DNA of 64,000 bases, taken from NCBI GenBank assembly GCA_030833445.1, contig JAURHD010000006.1, positions 102,598 through 166,597 of the forward strand, given 5' to 3'. Position numbers and translations under genes: made by a program. How positions within the stretch are numbered: position 1 is the first letter of the stretch; each line of letters opens with the position of its first letter. Below are positions 18,978-29,656 of this stretch, in pieces. A model generated the notes under the pieces. It worked only from the letters and a program-made list of their open reading frames with translations. It had not been told where the DNA came from and did no database searches. The stretch comes from Cephaloticoccus sp. (GTDB lineage: Bacteria > Verrucomicrobiota > Verrucomicrobiia > Opitutales > Opitutaceae).

Positions 18978-19385
18978 CTAAGATTGGAAATCCAGATTCA
19001 GGACGCGGGTGATGCCGTCTTTGATCAGAGGAACATTGAAATTTATCAGTAAACCCAGCGGCAACTTGAGCAGCTTGAGATAGGTAGTGGTTTGGACGCG
19101 ATGTATGGGTTGGATGGATTCGACTGTCTTTAATTCGACGAGCAGGGTGCCATTGATGAGCAGGTCTAACCGGTAGGCATTTTCGACCGTCTGACCGCGA
19201 TAATTGAGCGGCAAGATTTTCTCTCGCTCCAGTTGCAGCCCGCGCAGGCCGAGTTCTATCACCATGCAATCCTGATAGGCGCGTTCCAACAAACCTGGAC
19301 CGAAGGTGCGATGCACGGCATAGGCGGCGTCCACAGTCTGTGTAGCCAGCCGCTCCGTTTCGGCAGATATCACCACTTGTTTCAT
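18978..19385 (-). CDS. GxxExxY family protein
   Basis: 135 residues. It carries the name-giving motif GPGLLERAY followed by LINGTLLVELKTVE and INFNVPLIKDGITRVL. The family is predicted to adopt a PD-(D/E)XK nuclease-like fold: the acidic residues in YRLDLLI and the VELKTV strand would supply the active site. Its function is not established. Members are scattered as solitary genes in environmental bacteria, and here one sits cleanly between gyrB and gyrA, 33 bases after gyrB and 36 before gyrA, so it is probably co-transcribed with them. Vertical versus horizontal origin cannot be told from composition by eye. Confidence 0.9.
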   Translation of the reverse strand: MKQVVISAETERLATQTVDAAYAVHRTFGPGLLERAYQDCMVIELGLRGLQLEREKILPLNYRGQTVENAYRLDLLINGTLLVELKTVESIQPIHRVQTTTYLKLLKLPLGLLINFNVPLIKDGITRVLNLDFQS

Positions 19386-19417
19386 GACTTCGCATCTTGG
19401 CAGCTTTGCGCTAAAAT

Positions 19418-22015
<2,598 letters not shown>

Positions 22016-22110
22016 TTAGGAAAAAAGCGGCACGCGGAGGCCGTTAATTTGGCCATTACGTGAGAGTTTCGTTTGACCGGGGAGGGCACACCGGCAAGCT
22101 GACGCCCACC

Positions 22111-22824
22111 ATGCTGAGTCCGGTGCTTGAAAAGCTCTTAATCCTCCAAGATCGCGATGCCAAACGCCTGGGAGTTGAGGCGCAGTTAAAGGCCATTCCG
22201 GGGGAAATTTCCTTGGTGGAGCAGAAGATTGCTACGGAGAAGGCGGCCATAGACACGGCTCGCAATGAGATGCGCCACCTCGAATCCGAGAAGAAGCTGC
22301 TCGAGACGGAAATCGGTTCGGCCGAGGACAAGCTGGCCAAATACCGCACGCAGCAGCTCTCGGTGAAGAAAAACGACGAATATCAGGCGCTCACCCACGA
22401 AATCGCGACGATGGAGGGCAAAGTGGGCGAGCTGGAGGAGAAGGAGCTCGGGATCATGTATTCCATCGATGCGGCCAAACAGCGGTTCACTACCGCCGAA
22501 GCCGACCTGAAACAGAACATTTCCGGCCATGAGAGCCGCATTGCCACCCTGCGGGAACGCGAAACCAATCTTAAGGCCGAATTGGCCACGGTTAACGCCG
22601 AGGTAGCCACGGCTCGGGAACCCGTGGAAGAACCTGCTCTACGGCTCTATGACCGCATTGCCGCCCGGCAAATGCCCGTTTGCGTGCCTTTGAGGGGCGG
22701 CAAGTGCGGTGGCTGCCATTTGAAGGTGTCCTCCGAGGTCGAATCAGGCGCCCGGGGCAAATCAACCGACGGCGAACTCGCGACTTGCGACCAGTGCGGA
22801 CGCTTGGTTTATTGGGAATCCTAG
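22111..22824 (+). CDS. Zinc-ribbon coiled-coil protein (CT398/CdsZ-like)
   Basis: 237 residues. Residues ~10-185 form a long heptad-rich coiled coil; the C-terminus carries two Cys pairs, GKCGGCHLKV and ATCDQCGRLVYW, a C4 zinc ribbon of the zf-RING_7 type. The family (Chlamydia CT398/CdsZ and homologues) is widespread; a link to secretion or to RpoN binding has been proposed but the general role is unclear. I chose the ATG at 22111 since upstream codons are not conserved in style. Its TAG stop lies inside the first helix of rnpB, so the two genes overlap physically. Confidence 0.88.
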   Translation: MLSPVLEKLLILQDRDAKRLGVEAQLKAIPGEISLVEQKIATEKAAIDTARNEMRHLESEKKLLETEIGSAEDKLAKYRTQQLSVKKNDEYQALTHEIATMEGKVGELEEKELGIMYSIDAAKQRFTTAEADLKQNISGHESRIATLRERETNLKAELATVNAEVATAREPVEEPALRLYDRIAARQMPVCVPLRGGKCGGCHLKVSSEVESGARGKSTDGELATCDQCGRLVYWES

Positions 22825-23271
22825 TTTTGGGGCCTGATGATCGCTCCGAGTTCTTTGATCCCAAGGCGCGGGTAATGCCGCGCCCGTCTGAGTTCGGAGA
22901 GGAAAGTCCGGACACCATAGGGCAGGATGCCGTGCGAGGGTAACCAAGCACGGGCGCGGCGCGTCAAGGCGCCGTGACGGAGAGTGTCACAGAGAATATA
23001 CCGCCCGGTGGGCAACCGCCGGGTAAGGGTGAAAAGGTGGGGTAAGAGCCCACCGCGTCACCAGTAATGGTGGCGGCACGAAAAACCCCTTCCGGTGCAA
23101 GGCAAAATAGGAGACTGGGCGGCCCGTCCATTAGTCTCGGGTATGCCGCACCCGGCTAAGCTTTTCGGAGCTGCGCCGGGCTGGTCCGTCGTGAGACGGG
23201 TTTGAGAGAAATGATCGTCGAAGCGCTGCAAGGCGTGGAACAGAATCCGGCTTACCGGCCCCAAAACTAGG
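22820..23271 (+). ncRNA. rnpB: RNase P RNA, bacterial type A
   Basis: Conserved elements appear in order: GGAAAGTCCGGAC (22901-22913), the AGAGAATATACCGCC region (~22990), AAGGGTGAAAAGGTG, GGTAAGAGCCCACCGC (J11/12-P12) and the universal ACAGAATCCGGCTTA (23240-23254). The ends pair perfectly: CCTAGTTTTGGGGCC (22820-22834) with its reverse complement at 23257-23271, forming P1. Mature ends are probably near 22825 and 23267. The RNA is the catalytic subunit that removes tRNA 5' leaders. No T-tract follows, so the 3' end is likely made by processing or by the long P1 helix. Confidence 0.97.
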
Positions 23272-23288
23272 AACTATTTACAACGGAA

Positions 23289-24659
23289 TCAGAAGCTCAT
23301 CATAGCACTGTAGGCGGCCCGGTCCGCGGCCGTGGTCAGCTCGCGCCACTTGGAGATGCCATAGGGATCATCGGTTTCAAAATTTTCCAGCGACTCATCA
23401 TAGTGAAATGCCGCGTTGCCCGTGACCTTGATGGTATTGGCGACAAACGAACCGCAGACGTCGCCGTTGCCATTAATCGTGAGTGCGGCATTGGGAGCAT
23501 AGCACAATCCCGACAAAGTGCCGTTGCCGGCGATTTTGATATCTTGGAGCACGGCGCTCGTGCTGGTGCCCCAGAGCTGAAAACTGCTGGGTTGACTATT
23601 AGGATTGAGCACTCCGTTACCCGCAATTTGCACATCACCAGCGGTGTAGATTTTCAAAGTTGCTCCCGGTTTGATCTCGATGCCCCGCGGCCCGGTTTGA
23701 CTGATGGCTGAAGTGCCTGCCGGTGCCGTCAGAATCAGGGTAACATCGCCATACACTTCAAGATTGGCCGAAATGGTGCCGCCAAAGCGGAGGACGGTGG
23801 TGGTTCCAGTCACACCTACGGTAGCGCCGATGGCGCCCGTGGGAAGGCCGCCAGCGGGGAGTGCGACGTCTTCCAAATTGGCGGTGAAGTCCGTGGAAAC
23901 GCTGCCCGGATCCAAGGTATTGCCAGGGGTGCCGTAAGGACCGACACGGCCATTGGGACCGACGCCAATTGCCGCGGTGGTGGGAGCGCCGGTTGCAGCC
24001 GTGCCCCAGATATCGGCGTTGTTCACGCTAATGGTGGAACTAACGTCGACGCTACCGATACTGCCAGCGTCGTTGGCGACGCCTCCGCTGTAGGGAATTG
24101 CCGCGGTTGAAGGGTCGTTGTCAGGGTCGGAATTCCAACTATCCACGCTGGCGTTGTTGCCACTGAATTGGATCGAGTTTTTGGCGACTAATCCCAAGGC
24201 GAATTTCGAACGCTTGCTCAGGGTGATCTCGATCCATTTCTCGATTGGGGCGCCACGGGGCAATGTGATGATGGAACGGGCGATAATCATCGGACTGGCA
24301 CCCAAGCCGGTGCGATCGGTCACATAGACCTTCACGCTACCCGTGACATTGCCGCTATAGTTATAAGGCCCGAATGTCGTCTTGGCCGTGTTGCCGGTGC
24401 TGGTGTTCCAAGCCACCGGCGTGGACCAACCCGTGGACGTTATGGAATCATCGGTGTAGGACCACATGGCCTCCTCTACGCCCATCTCTACGAGGTTCAT
24501 CGCGGCATTGTTGTAAAAGGTGCGGTCTGCCATTTTGAGTGAGTTGATGCTCAAGTTGACGTAGGTGCCGAGGGAGATCGCAATAATGGCGGACAGCAGC
24601 ATGGCGACGATGAGAATAGCGCCACGTTCTGAACGGGGAAGAGGTTGGTAAATTTTCAT
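23289..24659 (-). CDS. PilX-like prepilin with repetitive C-terminal domain
   Basis: 456 residues. ERGAILIVAMLLSAIIAI followed by SLGTYVNLSINSLKMADRTFY is the PilX N-terminal helix that anchors it in the membrane and pilus. The remainder is rich in Gly, Asn, Thr and Ser and includes repeating 'IAGNG'-type turns near the end (VQIAGNGVLN, IKIAGNGTLSG, LTINGNGDVCG), consistent with a beta-helical domain of the DUF7305 type, ending in AAFHYDESLENF. It is the last gene of the prepilin cluster. Minor pilins of this type prime pilus assembly or modulate adhesion; the specific role is inferred. Confidence 0.82.
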   Translation of the reverse strand: MKIYQPLPRSERGAILIVAMLLSAIIAISLGTYVNLSINSLKMADRTFYNNAAMNLVEMGVEEAMWSYTDDSITSTGWSTPVAWNTSTGNTAKTTFGPYNYSGNVTGSVKVYVTDRTGLGASPMIIARSIITLPRGAPIEKWIEITLSKRSKFALGLVAKNSIQFSGNNASVDSWNSDPDNDPSTAAIPYSGGVANDAGSIGSVDVSSTISVNNADIWGTAATGAPTTAAIGVGPNGRVGPYGTPGNTLDPGSVSTDFTANLEDVALPAGGLPTGAIGATVGVTGTTTVLRFGGTISANLEVYGDVTLILTAPAGTSAISQTGPRGIEIKPGATLKIYTAGDVQIAGNGVLNPNSQPSSFQLWGTSTSAVLQDIKIAGNGTLSGLCYAPNAALTINGNGDVCGSFVANTIKVTGNAAFHYDESLENFETDDPYGISKWRELTTAADRAAYSAMMSF

Positions 24660-24668
24660 GGATAGAAA

Positions 24669-25250
24669 TCAGGTGCTGACGCTCTTGTTGCGCAGGATAT
24701 AACGGGCGGAGAGCACCGCATTGGTGGCCGCCGCGGTGGTGGCACCTTTCATGGTGGTCTGCAGGGTTAATTGGATCTGTTTGGTTTCCAGGTCGTTGGC
24801 GGCAATATTACTGCCACTGGTGACGAGCTTGTAACGTTGAAAGGCCAGGCTGGTAACGTTGCGCACCAAGATGCGTTTGTTGCCTGACACTTCTCGATAA
24901 AAGCTTTTGGCGGTGGCCCCGGAAGCTGAGGCGTCATAGGCGTAGGTCACCGTATAGGAAGAGGCGGAAGTGGGCACGGTGAGGGTGATGCTCGTGGAGC
25001 TGGTCCAAGTTACATTGCCAGCCATCCGGATTTCCTGGCTAAAGGTTTCCATCGCGCGGCGAGACTCGGCTTCCATCACGCAATAGTTTGCGGCGTTGTA
25101 ACCGCTGCGGCCGATCATCAGGAAGGTCTGCAGGATGCCGACCATGATGAACGAGGATATGCCGGTCGCGATGAGGATTTCCGTCAGGGTGAATCCACGT
25201 GTGGAGCGGCTTGGTTTAGTGGGCGGTATAGTAGAAATCATAGAGGCCAT
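24669..25250 (-). CDS. PilW-like minor prepilin
   Basis: About 190 residues with a type III signal: a short basic leader, then cleavage at Gly before FTLTEILIATGISSFIMVG, with Glu at position +5. The soluble part is Ser/Thr rich and resembles PilW/PulJ-type minor pilins (YNAANYCVMEAESRRAMETF...IRMAGNVTWTSS, written here in two parts). I take the ATG at 25250 (a second at 25241 is equally possible); either overlaps the end of the PilV-like gene by 26-35 bases, indicating coupling. It follows PilV and precedes PilX, the usual fimU-pilV-pilW-pilX order on one strand. Confidence 0.82.
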   Translation of the reverse strand: MASMISTIPPTKPSRSTRGFTLTEILIATGISSFIMVGILQTFLMIGRSGYNAANYCVMEAESRRAMETFSQEIRMAGNVTWTSSTSITLTVPTSASSYTVTYAYDASASGATAKSFYREVSGNKRILVRNVTSLAFQRYKLVTSGSNIAANDLETKQIQLTLQTTMKGATTAAATNAVLSARYILRNKSVST

Positions 25251-25692
25251 TTTTGCAGTAGCGGGTGATATAGTTGTTGCTGTGGCTGCGGCCGTCCTGG
25301 CCGTTCCACGACACGGTGAGGGTGATCTCACGCATATCGGTCTTCGGGGTGCTGATAGTGCGAGTGCAGGTAAATTTGCTGATGATGTTGTTCAACGTGG
25401 TGTCGAGTGAGGACGAGGAACCCGAACTGATGACTGATGAAATATCGACCGTGCCGGAGGCAGGCAACGCGGTCAGCTGGGCCCAGTTTAGCAGGCGGAT
25501 ATTTTCCATCTCACTCTGCATGATCTGGGCGGCGAGGGTGCTATTGCGGGCCGTGTCGACCGCACGCATGCCGTAGACTACCGTGGTGAGGGAAGTGGAG
25601 ATGCCCAGCACCAGGATGATGGCGGCTACCATGACTTCGACGATGGTGAAGCCCTGTTGCTGGTGACGGATATTCGAGCGGGGCGTTTGCAT
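25216..25692 (-). CDS. PilV/PulI-like minor prepilin
   Basis: 158 residues. The prepilin peptidase site is QQQG/FTIVEVMVAAIILVLGIS, with the conserved Glu5 after cleavage; the helix is followed by a short Ser-rich region (ISSGSSSSLDTTL) and a small beta domain containing REITLTVSW, as in PilV-type proteins. It starts the three-gene prepilin set on the minus strand, 120 bases downstream of the decayed pilX copy. It probably forms a tip complex with the PilW- and PilX-like proteins. Confidence 0.85.
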   Translation of the reverse strand: MQTPRSNIRHQQQGFTIVEVMVAAIILVLGISTSLTTVVYGMRAVDTARNSTLAAQIMQSEMENIRLLNWAQLTALPASGTVDISSVISSGSSSSLDTTLNNIISKFTCTRTISTPKTDMREITLTVSWNGQDGRSHSNNYITRYCKNGLYDFYYTAH

Positions 25693-25812
25693 AACGCCAT
25701 CAAGATAGCGCCAAACCCTCGATCCGTGTTAGAGGCTTACGATGTGTTATTCGGGCTTACTGGAACTAGGCCTAAACGGACTCAGATGATTCCATTTGGA
25801 TTTACCCTATAC

Positions 25813-26654
25813 TCACCAACCATCAAAGGCGGATGAATAGACGCTTCGCTCCGCCTCGGTGGTCAGTTCACGCCATTTATCGACACTGAAACTCGTGTTA
25901 TCCCCGTAGTTACTGAGGGATTCGTCGTAGTGAAATGCCGCATTGCCGGTCAGGGTGATTTGATTGGCGACGACGGAACCCATGACATTGCCGTTACCGT
26001 TGATGGCAACGTTGGCGTTGGGGGCGTAGACGATGCTGCGCAGATCGCCATTACCGGCAATGTGAATGGCTTGCCCACCCACTGAAGTGTTGGTGCCCCA
26101 TATCTGACAGGTGAGCGGTTGGACATTGGCATTCGCCAAGCCTTTACCGGCAATCTTCAGATCTCCTTCCGCATAAAGCGTGAGTCTTGAGCCGGATGGA
26201 ACGATGATTTTGGCATTCCCCGTCATGCTTAGGGCACTCGTGCCCGATGGCGCGGTGAGCACAAGGGTGACGTCACCCAAAATTGTAAGCGTGTCACTGC
26301 CCGATAGGGTAATGGCAGGGCAGCGCCACTTGGTGCTGAGTCCCGGAATGCCGAGAATGGCACCCAACGTGGCAATATAAGTGCCATCAGCAGGGGCGGT
26401 GATCGTGTCGAAATCCGCATTAAAGTCTGTGGCGATGCGACTCGGGTCAACCTCCACCCCAATGGGAGTATTGCTGCCCTTGATCGATCCACCGTATTGA
26501 CCCAATGATTCAGGTAGATGCCCTGATCAGCCAAATTCTCGGCCTGATAACGGGCCTCGGCTTGATTGGAGAAATGATTGAGCAGCATCAACACTGCGCA
26601 AAATCCCAACAACAGGGAACCCAGGATCAGATTGAATCGAAGTTGCAGATTCAT
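25813..26654 (-). pseudogene. Decayed second PilX-like prepilin gene (frameshift and internal deletion)
   Basis: Two overlapping frames together look like a shortened copy of the PilX-like gene at 23289-24659. The upstream frame (from 26654) encodes an N-terminal membrane helix (FNLILGSLLLGFCAVLMLL) and about 50 residues, then non-homologous sequence; the downstream frame (to 25813) encodes the beta-helical part (DGTYIATLGAILG..., GNGDLRSIVYAPNANVAI, AAFHYDESLSNY, KWRELTTEAERSVYSSAF), which matches the intact copy residue by residue in places. The frames switch near 26505, and roughly 180 residues present in the intact copy between helix and repeats are absent. It is probably non-functional, unless the ATG at 26505 produces a cytoplasmic fragment. 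Confidence 0.75.
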
Positions 26655-26802
26655 ACCCGAAACCTACCGGCATCCTTTAGTGCGGACCGCCTTGCTTAGG
26701 GTGGCGGTAACTCTGGAATGCCTGAATGGAGGAATCTGCATGAAAGGCACCATAGTAACCTACCGAAAATCTCGGTGGTTAGGGCCATTAAGGCCTTATT
26801 AA

Positions 26803-26822
26803 CAGGCCTAGCAATAGGCCTG
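26803..26822 (-). terminator. Hairpin downstream of the response-regulator gene
   Basis: CAGGCCTA (26803-26810) and TAGGCCTG (26815-26822) pair perfectly around a four-base loop, seven bases beyond the stop of the response regulator on the minus strand. The sequence after the hairpin (TTAATAA on the minus strand) is only a weak T-tract. A further palindrome, TAAGGCCTTA, follows at 26789-26798. Likely terminator or mRNA-end element of the two-component operon. Confidence 0.5.
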
Positions 26823-26829
26823 AATGGGC

Positions 26830-27495
26830 TTATTTTCGTTGAGTAGCCTGTGCAAACATCGCCGCGGCTTGGGAGCGCCGCTTTACCTTCAGCTTTTCAA
26901 AGACGCTGACCAAGTAGTTCTTAACGGTGTTTTCGCTCAGGTTCAACTGTTCGCCTACTTCCTTGTTGGTCAATCCCTCTGCCACCAAGGCCAATACCTT
27001 GCGCTCCTGACTCGACAACATGGATAATTCGCCTTCGGCGCTGCCATTACCCCCGTCGCGAATCATGCGCAGCACCCGGGTGGTAACATCGGGCGTCAAT
27101 ACGGATTTGCCTTCGCTGGCATCACAGATGGCTCTGATCAAACCTGAAGGGTCGATTTCCTTCATCAAATAGCCGTGCGCACCCGCCGTCACTGCTTTGT
27201 AGACCAGATCGTCATTGGTAAATGAAGTGAGTATCAGAATGCGACTGGCCGGTGACGCGGCCAGGATATCCCGGATGACGTCCAGTCCTGACCCGTCGGG
27301 CAGACGGATATCCAATAATATTACATCGGGTTGCAGTCTGCTGGCCTCGGCCACGGCGGTTTGCATGGAATCAGCCTCGCCGATCACTTCCATTTTCCCT
27401 TGTCCACTGGCCATGATGACCGAGCGAACTCCCTGTCTTACCAAAACGCTGTCATCAACGAGGAGTATACGGGTAAGCGCGGAAGCAATGGTCAT
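26830..27495 (-). CDS. NarL/FixJ-family response regulator
   Basis: 221 residues. The receiver domain (about 1-125) has the acidic pair VDDS (14-15), the phosphorylation site Asp62 in ILLDIRLPDGSG, Thr in LILTSF and Lys in YLMKEIDPSGL. The C-terminal LuxR-type helix-turn-helix is LSSQERKVLALVAEGLTNKEVGEQLNLSENTVKNYL, divided between recognition and scaffold helices. It overlaps the kinase gene by 4 bases and is its evident partner. Target genes are unknown; the prepilin genes directly downstream on the same strand are candidates. Confidence 0.93.
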   Translation of the reverse strand: MTIASALTRILLVDDSVLVRQGVRSVIMASGQGKMEVIGEADSMQTAVAEASRLQPDVILLDIRLPDGSGLDVIRDILAASPASRILILTSFTNDDLVYKAVTAGAHGYLMKEIDPSGLIRAICDASEGKSVLTPDVTTRVLRMIRDGGNGSAEGELSMLSSQERKVLALVAEGLTNKEVGEQLNLSENTVKNYLVSVFEKLKVKRRSQAAAMFAQATQRK

Positions 27496-28982
27496 AAGTT
27501 TTTATGGGTGGGGATGGTAAAGCGGATGACTGCACCGTGACCGGGTTTGCTTACTATGTCCAGTTTGCCGGCGAGCTCCTCAGCCCGTTCGTGGAAATTA
27601 CGCAGGCCCTGACCTTTGGAATCAATTTTGGCCGGATCGAAACCCTTGCCGTTGTCTTCAACCTTGAAAATCAGGTGCTCAGATTCTTTACGCAGGCTTA
27701 CGCTTAATTTCGTGCAGTTACTGTGACGGAAGGCATTGCTGGCGGCCTCCCGGATGATCTGCAGCAATTGCGCGCGGATATCCATGGGTAATTGCGAACT
27801 GAGGTCCTCTTCCTCGGTCACCGTGCATTGCACTTCCAGACCGCCTTTCATGAAATCCAACAGCGTCTGCAGAGCCCGGTCAAAACGCTGCACATTGCCG
27901 GACTCTGGTTCGAGCCGGGTAATGAAATTCCGTACATCGCGGATGGTCGAGTTAAGCTCGCGACGGGTTTGCTCTATCAGATTTTCGGCTTCTTCCGGCG
28001 ACTTGTGCATGATGGTTTGAATGCTCGCGAGGCTCATGCCGGAGGCATACAAAGTCTGGATCACCCCGTCATGCAGATCCCGGCCGAGTCGTGCCCGTTC
28101 CTCAAGGGCCAGACGTAATTGCTCACGGTCATGAAACGCGGATTTAACCAGATTGGCGACCCGGCCCAATTCAGATTTTTCGTTTAACAAGCGGGATAAT
28201 GGACCCACGTCAGAGGTGCTGAGGGCATAACTAATTGTGCGCATGGGTTTGAGCACCCATTGGTAGACGAACAGCACCACAATGATAATGGCCAGTGAAC
28301 CGTAAGTGATAAAGATGGCGGCTTCCCATCGATCCCCTTCAATAGCCTGCATCAGTTCCAGCGAATTATAGTTGGCTACAAACACGCGCAGTGTCTGGCC
28401 ATTCATGCCGGTTAGATTGCGTTGTAGTTGGAAACTGAATCGTCCCGGGGACTCGTCGCTCACTTGTCCCGGCGCTTGCAAACTGAGATGACTGTCGAGC
28501 AACTTGGATAGTTTGATGAGGTGGTTTTTATCCCAGTGTCGGGCTACTATGAGGTAACCGTGAGGCAAATTGGATACTTCCCAACCGGCCGACTCCACGA
28601 TTTTACCGCCCCTGAATTCGTAGATGCCATCGGGCGATTCATGGAAGAGATGAATTTCATTACCGTGCTCAAATAACCGCAACAGCTCGGCTTTGGATGG
28701 CAGGGCCGGGACCTCAACCGCCGGAAAATTGCCGGATTCCACGGCGTAAAAGTCTGTGCCGTCAGCTCGCAGTGTCCAAATTGCAGCAGCATCATAGATC
28801 GGCAGTGCTTCGTAGAGATTGACCTCGGCCCATTCGAGATCGGGCTGATCTGCCTCCACGAACTTAAGCATCTCGGTCCATTGCGAGTATTCATAGATAA
28901 ACTTGCCCAAGGCATCGCCGTGTAAATCGAGCAGCCGATCCAGCAGATCCGAGCGCTGCTGGCGCACTTTTTCCATAATCAA
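27492..28982 (-). CDS. Sensor histidine kinase (NarX/HisKA_3 type), N-terminal helix lost to an in-frame stop
   Basis: 496 residues from a TTG at 28982. A periplasmic-looking sensor region (1-219, with FIYEYSQWTEMLKFVE suggestive of a CHASE4 domain) is followed by one membrane span (221-243), a HAMP-like linker, the HisKA_3 dimerisation domain with His304 (LGRDLHDGVIQTLY) and a GHKL ATPase (AASNAFRHSNCTKL, VEDNGKGFDP, GQGLRNFHERAEELAG). Immediately upstream, in the same frame, codons for a membrane helix end in a TAA at 29001-29003. With only one helix the sensor region would not face the periplasm, so signalling is probably impaired. Overlaps the response regulator by 4 bases. Confidence 0.85.
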   Translation of the reverse strand: MIMEKVRQQRSDLLDRLLDLHGDALGKFIYEYSQWTEMLKFVEADQPDLEWAEVNLYEALPIYDAAAIWTLRADGTDFYAVESGNFPAVEVPALPSKAELLRLFEHGNEIHLFHESPDGIYEFRGGKIVESAGWEVSNLPHGYLIVARHWDKNHLIKLSKLLDSHLSLQAPGQVSDESPGRFSFQLQRNLTGMNGQTLRVFVANYNSLELMQAIEGDRWEAAIFITYGSLAIIIVVLFVYQWVLKPMRTISYALSTSDVGPLSRLLNEKSELGRVANLVKSAFHDREQLRLALEERARLGRDLHDGVIQTLYASGMSLASIQTIMHKSPEEAENLIEQTRRELNSTIRDVRNFITRLEPESGNVQRFDRALQTLLDFMKGGLEVQCTVTEEEDLSSQLPMDIRAQLLQIIREAASNAFRHSNCTKLSVSLRKESEHLIFKVEDNGKGFDPAKIDSKGQGLRNFHERAEELAGKLDIVSKPGHGAVIRFTIPTHKNL

Positions 28983-29000
28983 CTTGGATTCCTGTTTTTC

Positions 29001-29084
29001 TTAGGAGGACAGGATCAGAATGCCCGCAAACAGACCACTGCTCAGGATGGTCAGGAGGATAATAAAGCGGATTCTAAGCGTCAT
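29001..29084 (-). pseudogene. Detached first transmembrane helix of the sensor kinase
   Basis: An ATG at 29084 opens a 27-codon frame encoding MTLRIRFIILLTILSSG followed by LFAGILILSS, a typical N-terminal anchor, then TAA (29001-29003). The next codons (GAA AAA CAG GAA TCC AAG) run in the same frame into the kinase. Changing TAA to CAA (Gln), a single transition, would restore one kinase of 530 residues with two helices flanking the sensor domain. This is seen directly in the sequence; that it is a mutation or an assembly error rather than programmed readthrough is inference. Confidence 0.8.
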
Positions 29085-29219
29085 GAATCGATGGAATTGC
29101 GCAAACTAGGTGCAACGACCACCGGTGCAAAGTTAATCTGATCCGCTCCCGGTTCGAAATTACCATTGACTCACGGGCCGGGGTTTGAGTCTTTGACCGA
29201 CCTTTAACTCTACCTGCCC

Positions 29220-29480
29220 ATGGCCAACACAAAATCTGCCATCAAAGCCGCCCGTCAAACGGTGCGCCATACCACTCGTAACAAGACGACCAAGACCCGC
29301 CTGAAGACTCTGCACAAGAAGTTGGATGCCGCCGTCAAGGCCGGGGATACCGCTGCGGCTAAAACTGCGGCCAGCTCCTACGTCTCCGCCATGGATAAAG
29401 CCGTGAAATCCGGAGTGGTCCATAAGAATGCAGCCAGCCGGGCCAAAGCCCGCGCGGCCAAGCACCTTGCAGCAAAGTAA
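29220..29480 (+). CDS. rpsT: 30S ribosomal protein S20 (bS20)
   Basis: 86 residues, highly basic and helical, with the typical start MANTKSAIKAARQT and end ASRAKARAAKHLAAK. It binds the 5' and 3' minor domains of 16S rRNA. The ATG follows a pyrimidine-rich leader (CCTTTAACTCTACCTGCCC) without a Shine-Dalgarno sequence. A strong intrinsic terminator follows 25 bases after the stop. It is divergent from the kinase gene. Confidence 0.98.
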   Translation: MANTKSAIKAARQTVRHTTRNKTTKTRLKTLHKKLDAAVKAGDTAAAKTAASSYVSAMDKAVKSGVVHKNAASRAKARAAKHLAAK

Positions 29481-29505
29481 GACCTGATTAGTTTCCGCAC
29501 GATTT

Positions 29506-29538
29506 ACCCGCACCTGTCCGGTGCGGGTTTTTTGTTTT
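29506..29538 (+). terminator. Intrinsic terminator after rpsT
   Basis: ACCCGCACC (29506-29514) pairs with GGTGCGGGT (29520-29528) around a TGTCC loop, followed by a T-rich run to 29538. Nine-bp GC-rich stem and T-tract give a textbook rho-independent terminator. Confidence 0.92.
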
Positions 29539-29656
29539 GATCAGGGAGGGGGGGCGCAAAACGACCGATTATTCAGGGTGGGACTGCCTTTGTCCCAAAG
29601 TGGATGTTAAATTGGGCTTCTTAATCTACGTTATCCTCCTAATCGTCATTTCCTGC

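Noticed and set aside
26505..26654. Two separate overlapping genes in the pilX-like region
   Set aside because: Both frames show parts of one PilX-like protein in the same order, so a damaged single gene explains the data better.
29166..29195. TTGACT and possible promoter before rpsT
   Set aside because: A plausible -35 but no matching -10 at normal spacing; too weak to list.
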